Assembly: GCF_900119185.1 (NCBI RefSeq)
Contig: NZ_FPJE01000001.1
Coordinates: forward strand, 248,001-312,000
DNA length: 64,000 nt
Direction of reading: 5' to 3'
Origin: Sinomicrobium oceani
GTDB lineage: Bacteria > Bacteroidota > Bacteroidia > Flavobacteriales > Flavobacteriaceae
The notes beneath the pieces were generated by a model. It was given only the letters and a program-made list of their open reading frames with translations. It was not told the origin of the DNA and ran no database searches. Position 1 is the first letter of the stretch. Every line of letters starts with the position of its first letter. This document shows, in pieces, positions 1 to 7,842 of the stretch. The position numbers were made by a program, and so were the translations under genes.

Positions 1-2877
1 TGCACTACGGTAAAAGTTATTACCGTCTACGAGAACTTCCCGGGTGTTGGTCACATAGCCTCCGCTACCGTCGTCTGTCATCCCCTGTAATACGGTATTC
101 TGGTTCCGGAATTCCGTTTCTTTCAGCAATCCGTTACGAAGAGCATTGCGAAAACCGCGATCGTACAGATCGCCGCCTGCCTTGTATTCCACCAGGAAAT
201 TAAGTCCGATATTTTTCCATTTGAAATTACTTCCGAAAGACAGGATATAATCGGGAAAGGCATTCCCTACCTTAACCTGCCGGTTTCCCCCTTCATAATA
301 ATATCCGTTGTTCTCGGACCCGGTAACCACCCATTTACCATCGGCATTTACATACCGTTCTCCATCGGGAGTGGTGCGGAATTTCCAGCCATAGAGGGCC
401 CCAACGGGATCTCCTATCTTGGACTGTGCGGTGATAATATCTTCAAAGAAAACGATTTCACCTACATCCTCGGGTATAGCGGTGACCTTACTTCCGGTCG
501 TAGACCAGTTTACGGTAGCTTCCCATTTAAAAGTTTCTTCGTCGAACACCGAAGCGATCAGTAACATCTCGTGCCCCCAGGTCTCGTAGTCTCCGGCGTT
601 TCGGACTACGGAAGAAAGCCCGGACGAATACGCTGTGCTCACCGGGAATATCTGGTTTTTAACATTGGTCTTGTAGTACGTATAATCGAGTCTGATACGA
701 TTGTTAAGAAAGCGAAGATCCCCACCCAGTTCGAAAGTATTATTTTTCTCAGGAACGAGGTTTTCGTCCCCGTAAATCGTCCGGGCCCGATATCCGCTTG
801 CTCCTCCGAAAGGGAAATCCGGATCTTTTACAAAATACGATCCTACCTGTCCGAAGTTAGGCCCTTTCCCCACCTGTGCCCATGACACCCTCACTTTTCC
901 GAAGGAAAAAGTTTCTTTGGCCGGGTCTATGAGATCGTTAAACAGGTATGACAGGCTTGCAGACGGGTAAAAAAACGACCGGTTGGCCTGTGGCATTGCA
1001 GATATCCAGTCATTCCGCCCGGTAACGGACAGGAAGACCCGGTCTTTATAGTCCAAACGAAAATCCCCGAAGATCCCCATATTTCTCAGATGGGTAATAT
1101 TGGTTCCTGCAAAGATATTCGAGGTGTTATCGATATTGTTAATTCCGGGAACATTGAGCCCTTCTCCCCGAATAAAGGCGTAATCTGTTTTCAGATCGGA
1201 CACCTGGTGCCCCAGGGTCAGCGTCCCTTTGAGATCGTCGGTGATATCGTGTGTCATCGTGGCAAGGAAATTCGATTCCAAACCTGTAAAATTGATATTT
1301 TCCTGGACGATAAAGCCCCCTACCTGAGTTCCGACATCCAGGTCGGACGGAACAAAACGGTTTCTCACATCCGAGTAGTTATCTACCTGTGCGGAATAGG
1401 TTAAGGAAAGCCATGATGCCGGAGACCAGTTGACAATAGCATTGCCCACCCAACGGTTTACCTTATCGCGCAGATTACTGGTCTCTGCAAAATACCTGGG
1501 ATTATCTATAATTCCGTTGGTAGGGTTTTTCTGTGATCCGTCGGGATATTTATAATCGTTGATATTAAAAGACAGCGGCCAGTAGGCCAAAGAACTGAAG
1601 ATAGATTTATCACCCCCGTTACCTCTGGAACCCCCGGACCTGGTGTAGGCTATGGAAGAACTTATTTTGAGGTTATCCGTGATCTGGTAGCCGCTTTTCA
1701 GCCTGAAATTCGTCTTCTCATAATCCGTTCCCGGTAGTATACCCTTATCCCGGCTGTTTCCCATAGAAAAGTAGTAATCCGTTTTGTCCGAAGCTCCGCT
1801 CAGGTTCAGGTTTACCTGGGTGTTGACCCCGGTACGGAACAGGTCGAACGGATTGTAAAACCTGTCGTTACTCAGGTCTGCCACTGTCCCGTCCGAGAAG
1901 GTATAGGAATCTTCGGTATAAGGAACTCCCCAGGTCCAGAAGGCTGTACCGTAGCGATCATATCCGCCTTCCGCATCCGGATTTATTACAGCGCCCGGAG
2001 CCATGTTGGTCGGACTTCCTTCCCGATATGTTTTTTGCAATTCTGGAGTTTTCCTTACTTCCCGGACAGAGGTAGAGGCTGCAAGTCCTACTTTGAGTTT
2101 TCCCTTTTTACCTCGCTTGGTCGTAATAACAATAGCACCGTTAGAGGCCCTGATCCCGTACAAAGCAGTTGCGGCCGCTCCCTTAAGCACGTTAAAGCTC
2201 TCTATGTCTTCGGGGTTTATATCTCCCGCCCTGTTGGAAAAGGCAAATTGTTCCGAGCTGTTGGTTGCATTCGATCCCGCACTCGGGCTGACATTTCCGG
2301 AAAAGGTATCGTTATTGAGCGCCACTCCATCGACAATGATGAGCGGCTGGTTATCTCTCCCGGGGTTTACCGAGGTTACTCCACGGATGAGGATATCCAC
2401 TCCACCTCCGGCAGATCCGGAAGTCTTGTTGATCTGGAGCCCGGCCACCCTTCCCTGCAGTGCTTCCAGGGCATTGGTACGCCCCGTCAGGTCAAGGTCT
2501 GCCGCCTCTACACGCTGTACCGAATATCCGAGCGACTTGGTTTGTTTCTCCATACCGAATGCCGTAACCACAACTTCCCCGAGCTGTGTGGCATCTTCTT
2601 TCATCGCCACATTGACGACCTCATCATTTCCGACAGTGAGGGTAACCGTGGTCATCCCTATGTACGAAAATTTCAGTTCGTCTCCTGGAGCAGCCTGAAT
2701 GGTATAATGACCATCAAAGTCGGAAGTCGCTCCGATGGACTTCCCCACGATGACAATACTCACTCCCGGAAGCGGGGTATTGTTTTCTGCATCCGTGATT
2801 GTTCCGCTGATCTGGGCATATCCCTTAAAGGAAAAACAGGAACATACCGCAAATGCGATAAGTAATAGTTGTTTCAT
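1..2877 (-). CDS. SusC/RagA-family TonB-linked outer membrane receptor (C-terminus cut by window edge)
   Basis: The frame is open from an ATG at 2877 to base 1, giving 959 residues, so the end lies outside the window. Order of parts: signal peptide (about 1-21, ending GYAQ), a carboxypeptidase-regulatory-like domain (about 23-95, with TPLPGVSIVIVG and TSDFDGHYTI), the EVVVTAFG segment at about 101-108, a plug domain with the SusC signature QPLIIVDGVALNND near 180, and then a long beta-barrel region. Family knowledge: these proteins import oligosaccharides or peptides across the outer membrane, usually with a SusD lipoprotein encoded just downstream, which here would lie beyond the left edge. 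No sigma/anti-sigma pair is visible next to it. It diverges from the DUF1080 lipoprotein gene. The substrate cannot be told from sequence. Confidence 0.93.
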   Translation of the reverse strand, partial: MKQLLLIAFAVCSCFSFKGYAQISGTITDAENNTPLPGVSIVIVGKSIGATSDFDGHYTIQAAPGDELKFSYIGMTTVTLTVGNDEVVNVAMKEDATQLGEVVVTAFGMEKQTKSLGYSVQRVEAADLDLTGRTNALEALQGRVAGLQINKTSGSAGGGVDILIRGVTSVNPGRDNQPLIIVDGVALNNDTFSGNVSPSAGSNATNSSEQFAFSNRAGDINPEDIESFNVLKGAAATALYGIRASNGAIVITTKRGKKGKLKVGLAASTSVREVRKTPELQKTYREGSPTNMAPGAVINPDAEGGYDRYGTAFWTWGVPYTEDSYTFSDGTVADLSNDRFYNPFDLFRTGVNTQVNLNLSGASDKTDYYFSMGNSRDKGILPGTDYEKTNFRLKSGYQITDNLKISSSIAYTRSGGSRGNGGDKSIFSSLAYWPLSFNINDYKYPDGSQKNPTNGIIDNPRYFAETSNLRDKVNRWVGNAIVNWSPASWLSLTYSAQVDNYSDVRNRFVPSDLDVGTQVGGFIVQENINFTGLESNFLATMTHDITDDLKGTLTLGHQVSDLKTDYAFIRGEGLNVPGINNIDNTSNIFAGTNITHLRNMGIFGDFRLDYKDRVFLSVTGRNDWISAMPQANRSFFYPSASLSYLFNDLIDPAKETFSFGKVRVSWAQVGKGPNFGQVGSYFVKDPDFPFGGASGYRARTIYGDENLVPEKNNTFELGGDLRFLNNRIRLDYTYYKTNVKNQIFPVSTAYSSGLSSVVRNAGDYETWGHEMLLIASVFDEETFKWEATVNWSTTGSKVTAIPEDVGEIVFFEDIITAQSKIGDPVGALYGWKFRTTPDGERYVNADGKWVVTGSENNGYYYEGGNRQVKVGNAFPDYILSFGSNFKWKNIGLNFLVEYKAGGDLYDRGFRNALRNGLLKETEFRNQNTVLQGMTDDGSGGYVTNTREVLVDGNNFYRSA

Positions 2878-2910
2878 AAATTAGTTTTGTTTGATATTTA
2901 GCAAAGTACC

Positions 2911-2918
2911 CAAATATA
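2911..2918 (-). promoter_or_regulatory. Candidate -7 box (TATATTTG) for the SusC-like gene
   Basis: The minus strand reads TATATTTG, an exact TAnnTTTG match, 33 nt before the start codon. I see no clear -33 TTTG at the expected distance. Confidence 0.4.
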
Positions 2919-2997
2919 ACAATATTAAATAATATTAACTTTATTATAACATACTATTCACTCTTTTTAACTATTAACCAAGATTAAAATCGAATTA

Positions 2998-3028
2998 TTG
3001 AAAGATTTTAATTTTTTGTGTAAGTTTA
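2998..3028 (+). promoter_or_regulatory. Candidate promoter for the DUF1080 gene (TTG-N20-TAAGTTTA)
   Basis: TTG at 2998-3000, a 20-nt spacer, then TAAGTTTA at 3021-3028, one mismatch from TAnnTTTG. The start codon follows at 3056. The spacing equals that before thrS and the transketolase gene. Confidence 0.4.
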
Positions 3029-3055
3029 TCACTTATTAAAAAATGATATACTACC

Positions 3056-3925
3056 ATGAAGCAACTCTTATGTACCCTGTTTGCCGGGGCCCTGATTATT
3101 TCCTGCCAGACCAAGACCAAAAAGGACTCAGCCAGTGATACTGCCGGAGAAAGTAAAGCAGTGACACAGGAATGGATTTCCCTCTTCAACGGTAAGGATC
3201 TGGACGACTGGAAGATCAAAATCTCAAAGCATGAACTCGGCGACAATTATGCCAATACGTTTCGTGTGGAAGACGGGTTATTGAAAGTGAGTTATGACGG
3301 GTACGAAGATTTTGACCAGCAATACGGACATATCTTTTATGACAAGCCTTTTTCCGAATACCTGCTTCGGGTAGAATATCGTTTTACCGGAGAACAGGCT
3401 CCTGGCGGTGAAGGCTGGGCATGGCGAAACAGTGGCGCTATGCTGCACGGACAATCGCCCGAAAGTATGGGAAAAGACCAGGATTTTCCGATCTCCATAG
3501 AGGCGCAGATACTCGGAGGTGACGGTTCCAATTCCCGCCCCACGGGTAATCTCTGTACCCCGGGAACCCATGTGGTTATTGCCGATACGCTGTATACCGA
3601 CCACTGCCTGAATTCCAGTTCCAAAACATATCACGGAGATCAATGGGTTCGCATGGACATGCTTGTACTGGGAGACTCTATCATACATCATATCGTAGAG
3701 AAGGATACGGTGCTTACCTATTACAAACCTCAGTTTGGCGGAGGTTCGGTTTCCAATTTCGATCCGGCCGTAAAAAAGGACGGAGAATTGCTGAGCGAGG
3801 GTTATATATCGCTGCAAAGCGAAAGCCATCCTATAGAATTCCGGAAGGTAGACCTGCTGGATCTCACTCCGTATTCGGACGATCCGGAACAACTGAAAGA
3901 AGTTCTGAAAGCCGCAGGTAAATAA
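3056..3925 (+). CDS. DUF1080 (3-keto-disaccharide hydrolase-like) lipoprotein
   Basis: 289 residues. A short lipoprotein signal (LIISC, lipid-modified Cys17) is followed by a Ser/Thr/Lys-rich linker to about residue 38. A single DUF1080 domain follows, a concanavalin-like beta-jelly roll, recognisable from LFNGKDLDDWKI, the SGAMLHGQSPE segment and the late SEGYISLQSESHPIEFRKV block. Family knowledge: DUF1080 proteins act on sugars, and some cleave 3-keto-glycosides or related oligosaccharides. The lipid anchor suggests it sits in the periplasm or on the cell surface. It diverges from the SusC-like receptor, which fits a role in handling a glycan, but that link is inference. It ends at a strong hairpin shared with trxB. 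Confidence 0.88.
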   Translation: MKQLLCTLFAGALIISCQTKTKKDSASDTAGESKAVTQEWISLFNGKDLDDWKIKISKHELGDNYANTFRVEDGLLKVSYDGYEDFDQQYGHIFYDKPFSEYLLRVEYRFTGEQAPGGEGWAWRNSGAMLHGQSPESMGKDQDFPISIEAQILGGDGSNSRPTGNLCTPGTHVVIADTLYTDHCLNSSSKTYHGDQWVRMDMLVLGDSIIHHIVEKDTVLTYYKPQFGGGSVSNFDPAVKKDGELLSEGYISLQSESHPIEFRKVDLLDLTPYSDDPEQLKEVLKAAGK

Positions 3926-3952
3926 ACTTCGGACAACCTGCCATAACCACAT

Positions 3953-3995
3953 AAAAAAAGCGCGGTGAAACATTCGATTTCACCGCGCTTTTTTT
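3953..3995. terminator. Bidirectional intrinsic terminator between DUF1080 gene and trxB
   Basis: Perfect 11-bp stem GCGCGGTGAAA (3960-3970) / TTTCACCGCGC (3978-3988) with a 7-nt loop. An A-run lies on the left and a T-run on the right, so it works in both directions between two convergent genes. Confidence 0.9.
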
Positions 3996-4029
3996 ATAAC
4001 CTGCCTTCCTTACATCAGGGAAGAGCCAC

Positions 4030-5004
4030 TTAATTCTGGTGCTCTACCTCTTCCGGAGATTTTACTTCGGCAAGGTATCTTTCAGCATCCAGGGCAGCCA
4101 TACATCCCGTACCAGCCGCCGTAATGGCTTGTCTGTATTCTTTATCCTGAACATCTCCGCTGGCAAAAACACCGGGTTTGCTCGTTTTCGTTGATTTCCC
4201 TTTGGTGAGCACGTAACCTGTTTCATCCATATCCAATTGTCCTTTAAAGATATCGGTATTGGGTTTATGCCCGATAGCAATAAAGAGCCCGGTGACTTTG
4301 ATCTCCTCTTTTTCCCCGGTCTGGTTGTTTACGATACGGATACCTTCCACAACCTGATCACCGATAACTTCTTCGATTTCAGAAAAATACCGTACCTCCA
4401 GATTGGCCGTGTTGTCCACACGATGTTGCATGGCCTTGGAAGCTCTCATTTCTCCCTTCCTTACAAGCATGGTTACTTTGGTACATATATTAGCGAGATA
4501 GGTCGCTTCTTCCGCAGCGGTATCCCCACCTCCTACGATAGCCACGTCCTGACCTTTATAGAAAAATCCGTCGCATACGGCACAGGCAGACACCCCACCT
4601 CCACGCAAACGCTGCTCACTGGGCAAACCGAGATACCTGGCCGTAGCCCCGGTAGCTATGATGATGGATTCTGCTTCTATTTTTTTGGAATTATCGATCG
4701 TTACTTTATGGATACCACCTCTTTCACTGCTGAACTCTACGGCCGTAGCCATCCCGATACGCACTTCGGTACCAAAACGTTCTGCCTGCTGCTGCAGCTG
4801 CATCATCATTGCCGGACCATCGATCCCTTCGGGATATCCGGGAAAGTTATCTACTTCTGTTGTTGTGGTAAGCTGCCCGCCGGGTTCGAGACCTGTGTAC
4901 ACCACGGGTTTAAGATCGGCCCGGGCCGCATAGATCGCTGCAGTATACCCCGCAGGACCGGAGCCTATGATAAGACATTTGATTCTTTCTACTGTGTCTG
5001 ACAT
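4030..5004 (-). CDS. trxB: Thioredoxin-disulfide reductase
   Basis: 324 residues from the ATG at 5004. An upstream in-frame ATG at 5076 would add a hydrophobic stretch foreign to the family, and AAAGGAA lies just before 5004. The enzyme moves electrons from NADPH through FAD to oxidised thioredoxin in the cytoplasm. Visible motifs: FAD-binding GSGPAG at about 14-19, the redox pair CAVC at about 141-144, NADPH-binding GGGDTAAEEA near 158, and the C-terminal FAD motif with ASGD. Length and layout are those of the low-molecular-weight type. It is monocistronic: its own -7 box upstream and the bidirectional hairpin downstream. Confidence 0.97.
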   Translation of the reverse strand: MSDTVERIKCLIIGSGPAGYTAAIYAARADLKPVVYTGLEPGGQLTTTTEVDNFPGYPEGIDGPAMMMQLQQQAERFGTEVRIGMATAVEFSSERGGIHKVTIDNSKKIEAESIIIATGATARYLGLPSEQRLRGGGVSACAVCDGFFYKGQDVAIVGGGDTAAEEATYLANICTKVTMLVRKGEMRASKAMQHRVDNTANLEVRYFSEIEEVIGDQVVEGIRIVNNQTGEKEEIKVTGLFIAIGHKPNTDIFKGQLDMDETGYVLTKGKSTKTSKPGVFASGDVQDKEYRQAITAAGTGCMAALDAERYLAEVKSPEEVEHQN

Positions 5005-5031
5005 GGTTAATTCCTTTGTTTTATTGCTTAA

Positions 5032-5039
5032 CAAAATTA
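5032..5039 (-). promoter_or_regulatory. Candidate -7 box (TAATTTTG) for trxB
   Basis: Exact TAnnTTTG on the minus strand, 27 nt before the chosen trxB start. It lies inside the rejected upstream extension of the frame, which supports the downstream start. Confidence 0.45.
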
Positions 5040-5157
5040 GAATAATTAATAAGAACAGTATATAAAAAGTTATCAAAAGTTATTATACAACCATTGCTAC
5101 CGGTTATACCGAAAGCTCCGGACCTCAGATCCGATCCGAATGGATTTACGCTACTTT

Positions 5158-6216
5158 TCAATCGATGTTCTGCTGTTTGAAATCAAGCCTGGCGATCCGC
5201 CCTTTACCAGCGGCGTAGGCTACGGAATCATTTAAAAAACGTAGGGTGTAAAAACCTTCGTCTGACAAAGGTTTCCAGTGGTGTCCTCCATCCCGGGAAA
5301 ATGAGATCCCTTCAAAACCGGCTGCCACGACTTCCCGGCCGTACCTTCCAGGAACATACTGTACACAGGAACGATACCCCGGATATTTTTTACTGGCTAC
5401 AAGGGTCCAGCTTTTTCGGCCATCCGTGGTTATGGCTTTATTGGCGGTATTGTATTCCGGACGGGTATAGTCTCCTCCGATAGCAATACCGTGATGCTTG
5501 TCCCAGAAATCCACACTGTACATCCCGAGTGTAGGCTCTCCCTGAACCACCGGCACATTATAAGCCTCCCAGCTATTCCCTTTATCCGGTGAGTAGAATA
5601 TGCGGCTGCGAAGTCCTCCGGTAGCTACCCAGGTTTCATCACCCACGATATCGATATTGGTATTGCTCGCCGCAAAGGCCCCTTCTCCATCCATTACCAA
5701 TGGCAATTTACCACAAGGAATCCTCGACCAGGAGTCTCCCCCGTTCCTGGTGATCAGAATAGAAAGACATCCGCCCTCGGTAGGATCCCCTATGGCTATA
5801 CCTTCTTTCTCATTCCAGAATTTCATGGCATCATAAAAGGCTTTGGGATGGGTTTCCCGGTACACCAGATGAGCTTTTCCGCTTTTATTCGTTTTGTACA
5901 GCAACGCCGGGCTGCCTATACTCAACAGAAAAACATCCTTACCGTTAGAAGCGATGGCGCGAAAATGCGGAACCAATGTGTCGTAGGTTATAGCATATGT
6001 AACGGGCTCCCCCTTGAAATCGAAATATCCGTATTGTCCCTTATCGTCTGCAAACCAAAGCGTTTTTTCGGAAACGATTTCTATGGCCCGTACACTCATG
6101 GAATCTTCCAGCATGGGCGTTACGGCAATACCTGTCAGATCTCTAAGCCCTTCTTTTTCCGAAGATTTACAGGAACTTATCAATACGACAATACAAAGAA
6201 ACAGTAGTTTTTTCAT
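5158..6216 (-). CDS. BNR/Ycf48-like beta-propeller lipoprotein
   Basis: 352 residues from the ATG at 6216. A longer frame to 6261 would put a charged stretch ahead of the signal peptide. Lipobox ISSC with Cys16. The body carries Asp-box/BNR-type repeats: NGGDSW, SPDKGNSW and SRDGGHHW, each followed by a strand, as in sialidase-like or photosystem assembly factor Ycf48-like propellers. In Flavobacteriia such proteins are often labelled oxidoreductase, but no redox motif is visible. It probably sits in the periplasm or on the inner face of the outer membrane; its function is unknown. It lies 210 bp downstream of rimO on the same strand. Confidence 0.8.
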   Translation of the reverse strand: MKKLLFLCIVVLISSCKSSEKEGLRDLTGIAVTPMLEDSMSVRAIEIVSEKTLWFADDKGQYGYFDFKGEPVTYAITYDTLVPHFRAIASNGKDVFLLSIGSPALLYKTNKSGKAHLVYRETHPKAFYDAMKFWNEKEGIAIGDPTEGGCLSILITRNGGDSWSRIPCGKLPLVMDGEGAFAASNTNIDIVGDETWVATGGLRSRIFYSPDKGNSWEAYNVPVVQGEPTLGMYSVDFWDKHHGIAIGGDYTRPEYNTANKAITTDGRKSWTLVASKKYPGYRSCVQYVPGRYGREVVAAGFEGISFSRDGGHHWKPLSDEGFYTLRFLNDSVAYAAGKGRIARLDFKQQNID

Positions 6217-6426
6217 GGTGGTCTTTTTTCGGACACCCGTCTGTTCTTCAGCACATGCCACAGACAGATCATCACGGATTTCAAGCCCGTACTTTCACGA
6301 AACTCACTTCTAAGGTAAAACAAATAAACACAGAATTAACAAGCTATGATCGTTTATTTCAGAAAAGGAACATTCCTTTCGGATGGTATAAGCTCGTATT
6401 TCGTTCCTCTTTGCATCCCTTCCAGG

Positions 6427-7737
6427 CTAATCCTCTGCTACAGGCTCTCCGTACAGATCGAAATCGGAAGCATCCGTGATCCTGATCATTGCAAATTCCC
6501 CGACACGAAGGTAGTGTACCGCGGCATCGATCAAAACTTCATTGTCTACATCGGGCGAATCGAACTCGGTACGCCCTACAAAATAATTTCCTTCTTTGCG
6601 ATCTATGATACACCGGAAGGTCTTTCCTATTTTTTCCTGGTTGAGTTCCCAGGAAACCTGTGACTGCACTTCCATGATCTCGGCGGCACGTTGTTGCTTT
6701 ACGGCTTCGGGCACATTGTCCTCCAGGGTGTAGGCATGCGTATTTTCTTCGTGCGAATAGGTAAAACAGCCCAGTCTCTCGAAACGCATTTCCGCTACCC
6801 AGGATTTCAGCACCTGGAAATCTTCTTCGGTCTCTCCCGGGTAACCGACGATCAATGTAGTTCGTATAGCCATATCCGGCACAGCTTTCCGGAAGTCACG
6901 GAGCAGTTTTGTCGTCTTGTCTTTGGTCGTTCCTCTTCGCATGGATTTCAGAATGGGATCTGCGATGTGCTGAAGGGGAATATCGAGGTAATTACATACT
7001 TTGGGCTCTTCTTTCATCACCTCAAGTACATCCATGGGGAATCCTGTCGGGAACGCATAATGCAGGCGAATCCATTCGATTCCGTCTACTTTTACCAGCT
7101 CGCGAAGCAGTTCGGCAAGGTTTCTTTTTTTGTACAGGTCAAGCCCGTAGTACGTGAGGTCCTGCGCAATAAGTATAAGCTCTTTAACTCCTTTTTCGGC
7201 CAGTTTTCCGGCTTCTTTAACCAGGTCTTCTATGGGGGTACTGCGGTGTTTTCCACGCATCAGAGGAATAGCACAGAACGAACACGGACGGTCACAGCCC
7301 TCTGCAATCTTGAGGTACGCATAGTTTTTTGGGGTGGTAGTCAGTCTTTCTCCTACCAGTTCATGCTTGTAATCGGCCCCTAAAGCCTTCAAAAGTACCG
7401 GAAGATCGGAAGTACCGAAATACTGGTCGACATCCGGGATTTCTTTTTCCAGGTCCGGTTTGTAACGTTCGCTGAGGCATCCGGTTACAAAAACCTTGTC
7501 TACGGCACCTTCTTCTTTTTTCTGAACGTATTCCAATATGGTATTGACGCTTTCTTCCTTGGCATTATTTATAAAACCGCAGGTGTTGATCACCACGATG
7601 TTCCCTTCATCCTCATGTACCACTTCCTTTCCGCTGGCTTTCAATTGCCCCATTAACACTTCACTGTCGTAAACGTTTTTGGAACATCCCAGGGTTACTA
7701 CATTTATTTTATTCTTTTTCAGAGACTTGGTCCTCAT
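6427..7737 (-). CDS. rimO: Ribosomal protein S12 methylthiotransferase RimO
   Basis: 436 residues. This radical-SAM enzyme adds a methylthio group to the conserved Asp of ribosomal protein uS12. The N-terminal UPF0004 domain holds three cysteines for the auxiliary cluster (about C18, C53, C87). The radical-SAM cluster motif is CDRPCSFC at about 148-155, followed by AIPLMRGKHRS, typical of RimO rather than MiaB. The C-terminal TRAM domain runs from about 375 and includes FVGRTEFDSPDVDNEV. Start ATG at 7737, with an exact -7 box 23 nt upstream. The gene is isolated from its neighbours by gaps of 100-210 bp. Confidence 0.96.
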   Translation of the reverse strand: MRTKSLKKNKINVVTLGCSKNVYDSEVLMGQLKASGKEVVHEDEGNIVVINTCGFINNAKEESVNTILEYVQKKEEGAVDKVFVTGCLSERYKPDLEKEIPDVDQYFGTSDLPVLLKALGADYKHELVGERLTTTPKNYAYLKIAEGCDRPCSFCAIPLMRGKHRSTPIEDLVKEAGKLAEKGVKELILIAQDLTYYGLDLYKKRNLAELLRELVKVDGIEWIRLHYAFPTGFPMDVLEVMKEEPKVCNYLDIPLQHIADPILKSMRRGTTKDKTTKLLRDFRKAVPDMAIRTTLIVGYPGETEEDFQVLKSWVAEMRFERLGCFTYSHEENTHAYTLEDNVPEAVKQQRAAEIMEVQSQVSWELNQEKIGKTFRCIIDRKEGNYFVGRTEFDSPDVDNEVLIDAAVHYLRVGEFAMIRITDASDFDLYGEPVAED

Positions 7738-7759
7738 TGCATTACCTTATTTAGGAGTG

Positions 7760-7767
7760 CAAAAGTA
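7760..7767 (-). promoter_or_regulatory. Candidate -7 box (TACTTTTG) for rimO
   Basis: Exact TAnnTTTG on the minus strand, 23 nt before the rimO start codon. Confidence 0.45.
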
Positions 7768-7805
7768 CGGAAGATGCGCGACATATATGCAGTATCGTCT
7801 AAAAA

Positions 7806-7838
7806 TTAAAAAGCCCGGGACAGTGCGCCGGGCTTTCT
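7806..7838 (-). terminator. Intrinsic terminator of the S41 protease gene
   Basis: Stem AAAGCCCGG (7810-7818) / CCGGGCTTT (7828-7836), loop 9 nt. On the minus strand it is followed by a T-rich run, just after the stop codon at 7843-7845. Confidence 0.85.
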
Positions 7839-7842
7839 TATT

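Noticed and set aside
571-2865. Several plus-strand open frames (571-885, 1090-1404, 2003-2698, 2035-2865)
   Set aside because: They lie antisense inside the SusC-like gene, which has strong family motifs on the minus strand.
4030-5076. Longer trxB starting at 5076
   Set aside because: The extra 24 residues are a hydrophobic stretch foreign to the family and overlap the -7 box.
6361-6380. AAAGGA/TCCTTT hairpin downstream of rimO
   Set aside because: Stem is short and AT-rich with a 4-nt loop; too weak to call a terminator on its own.
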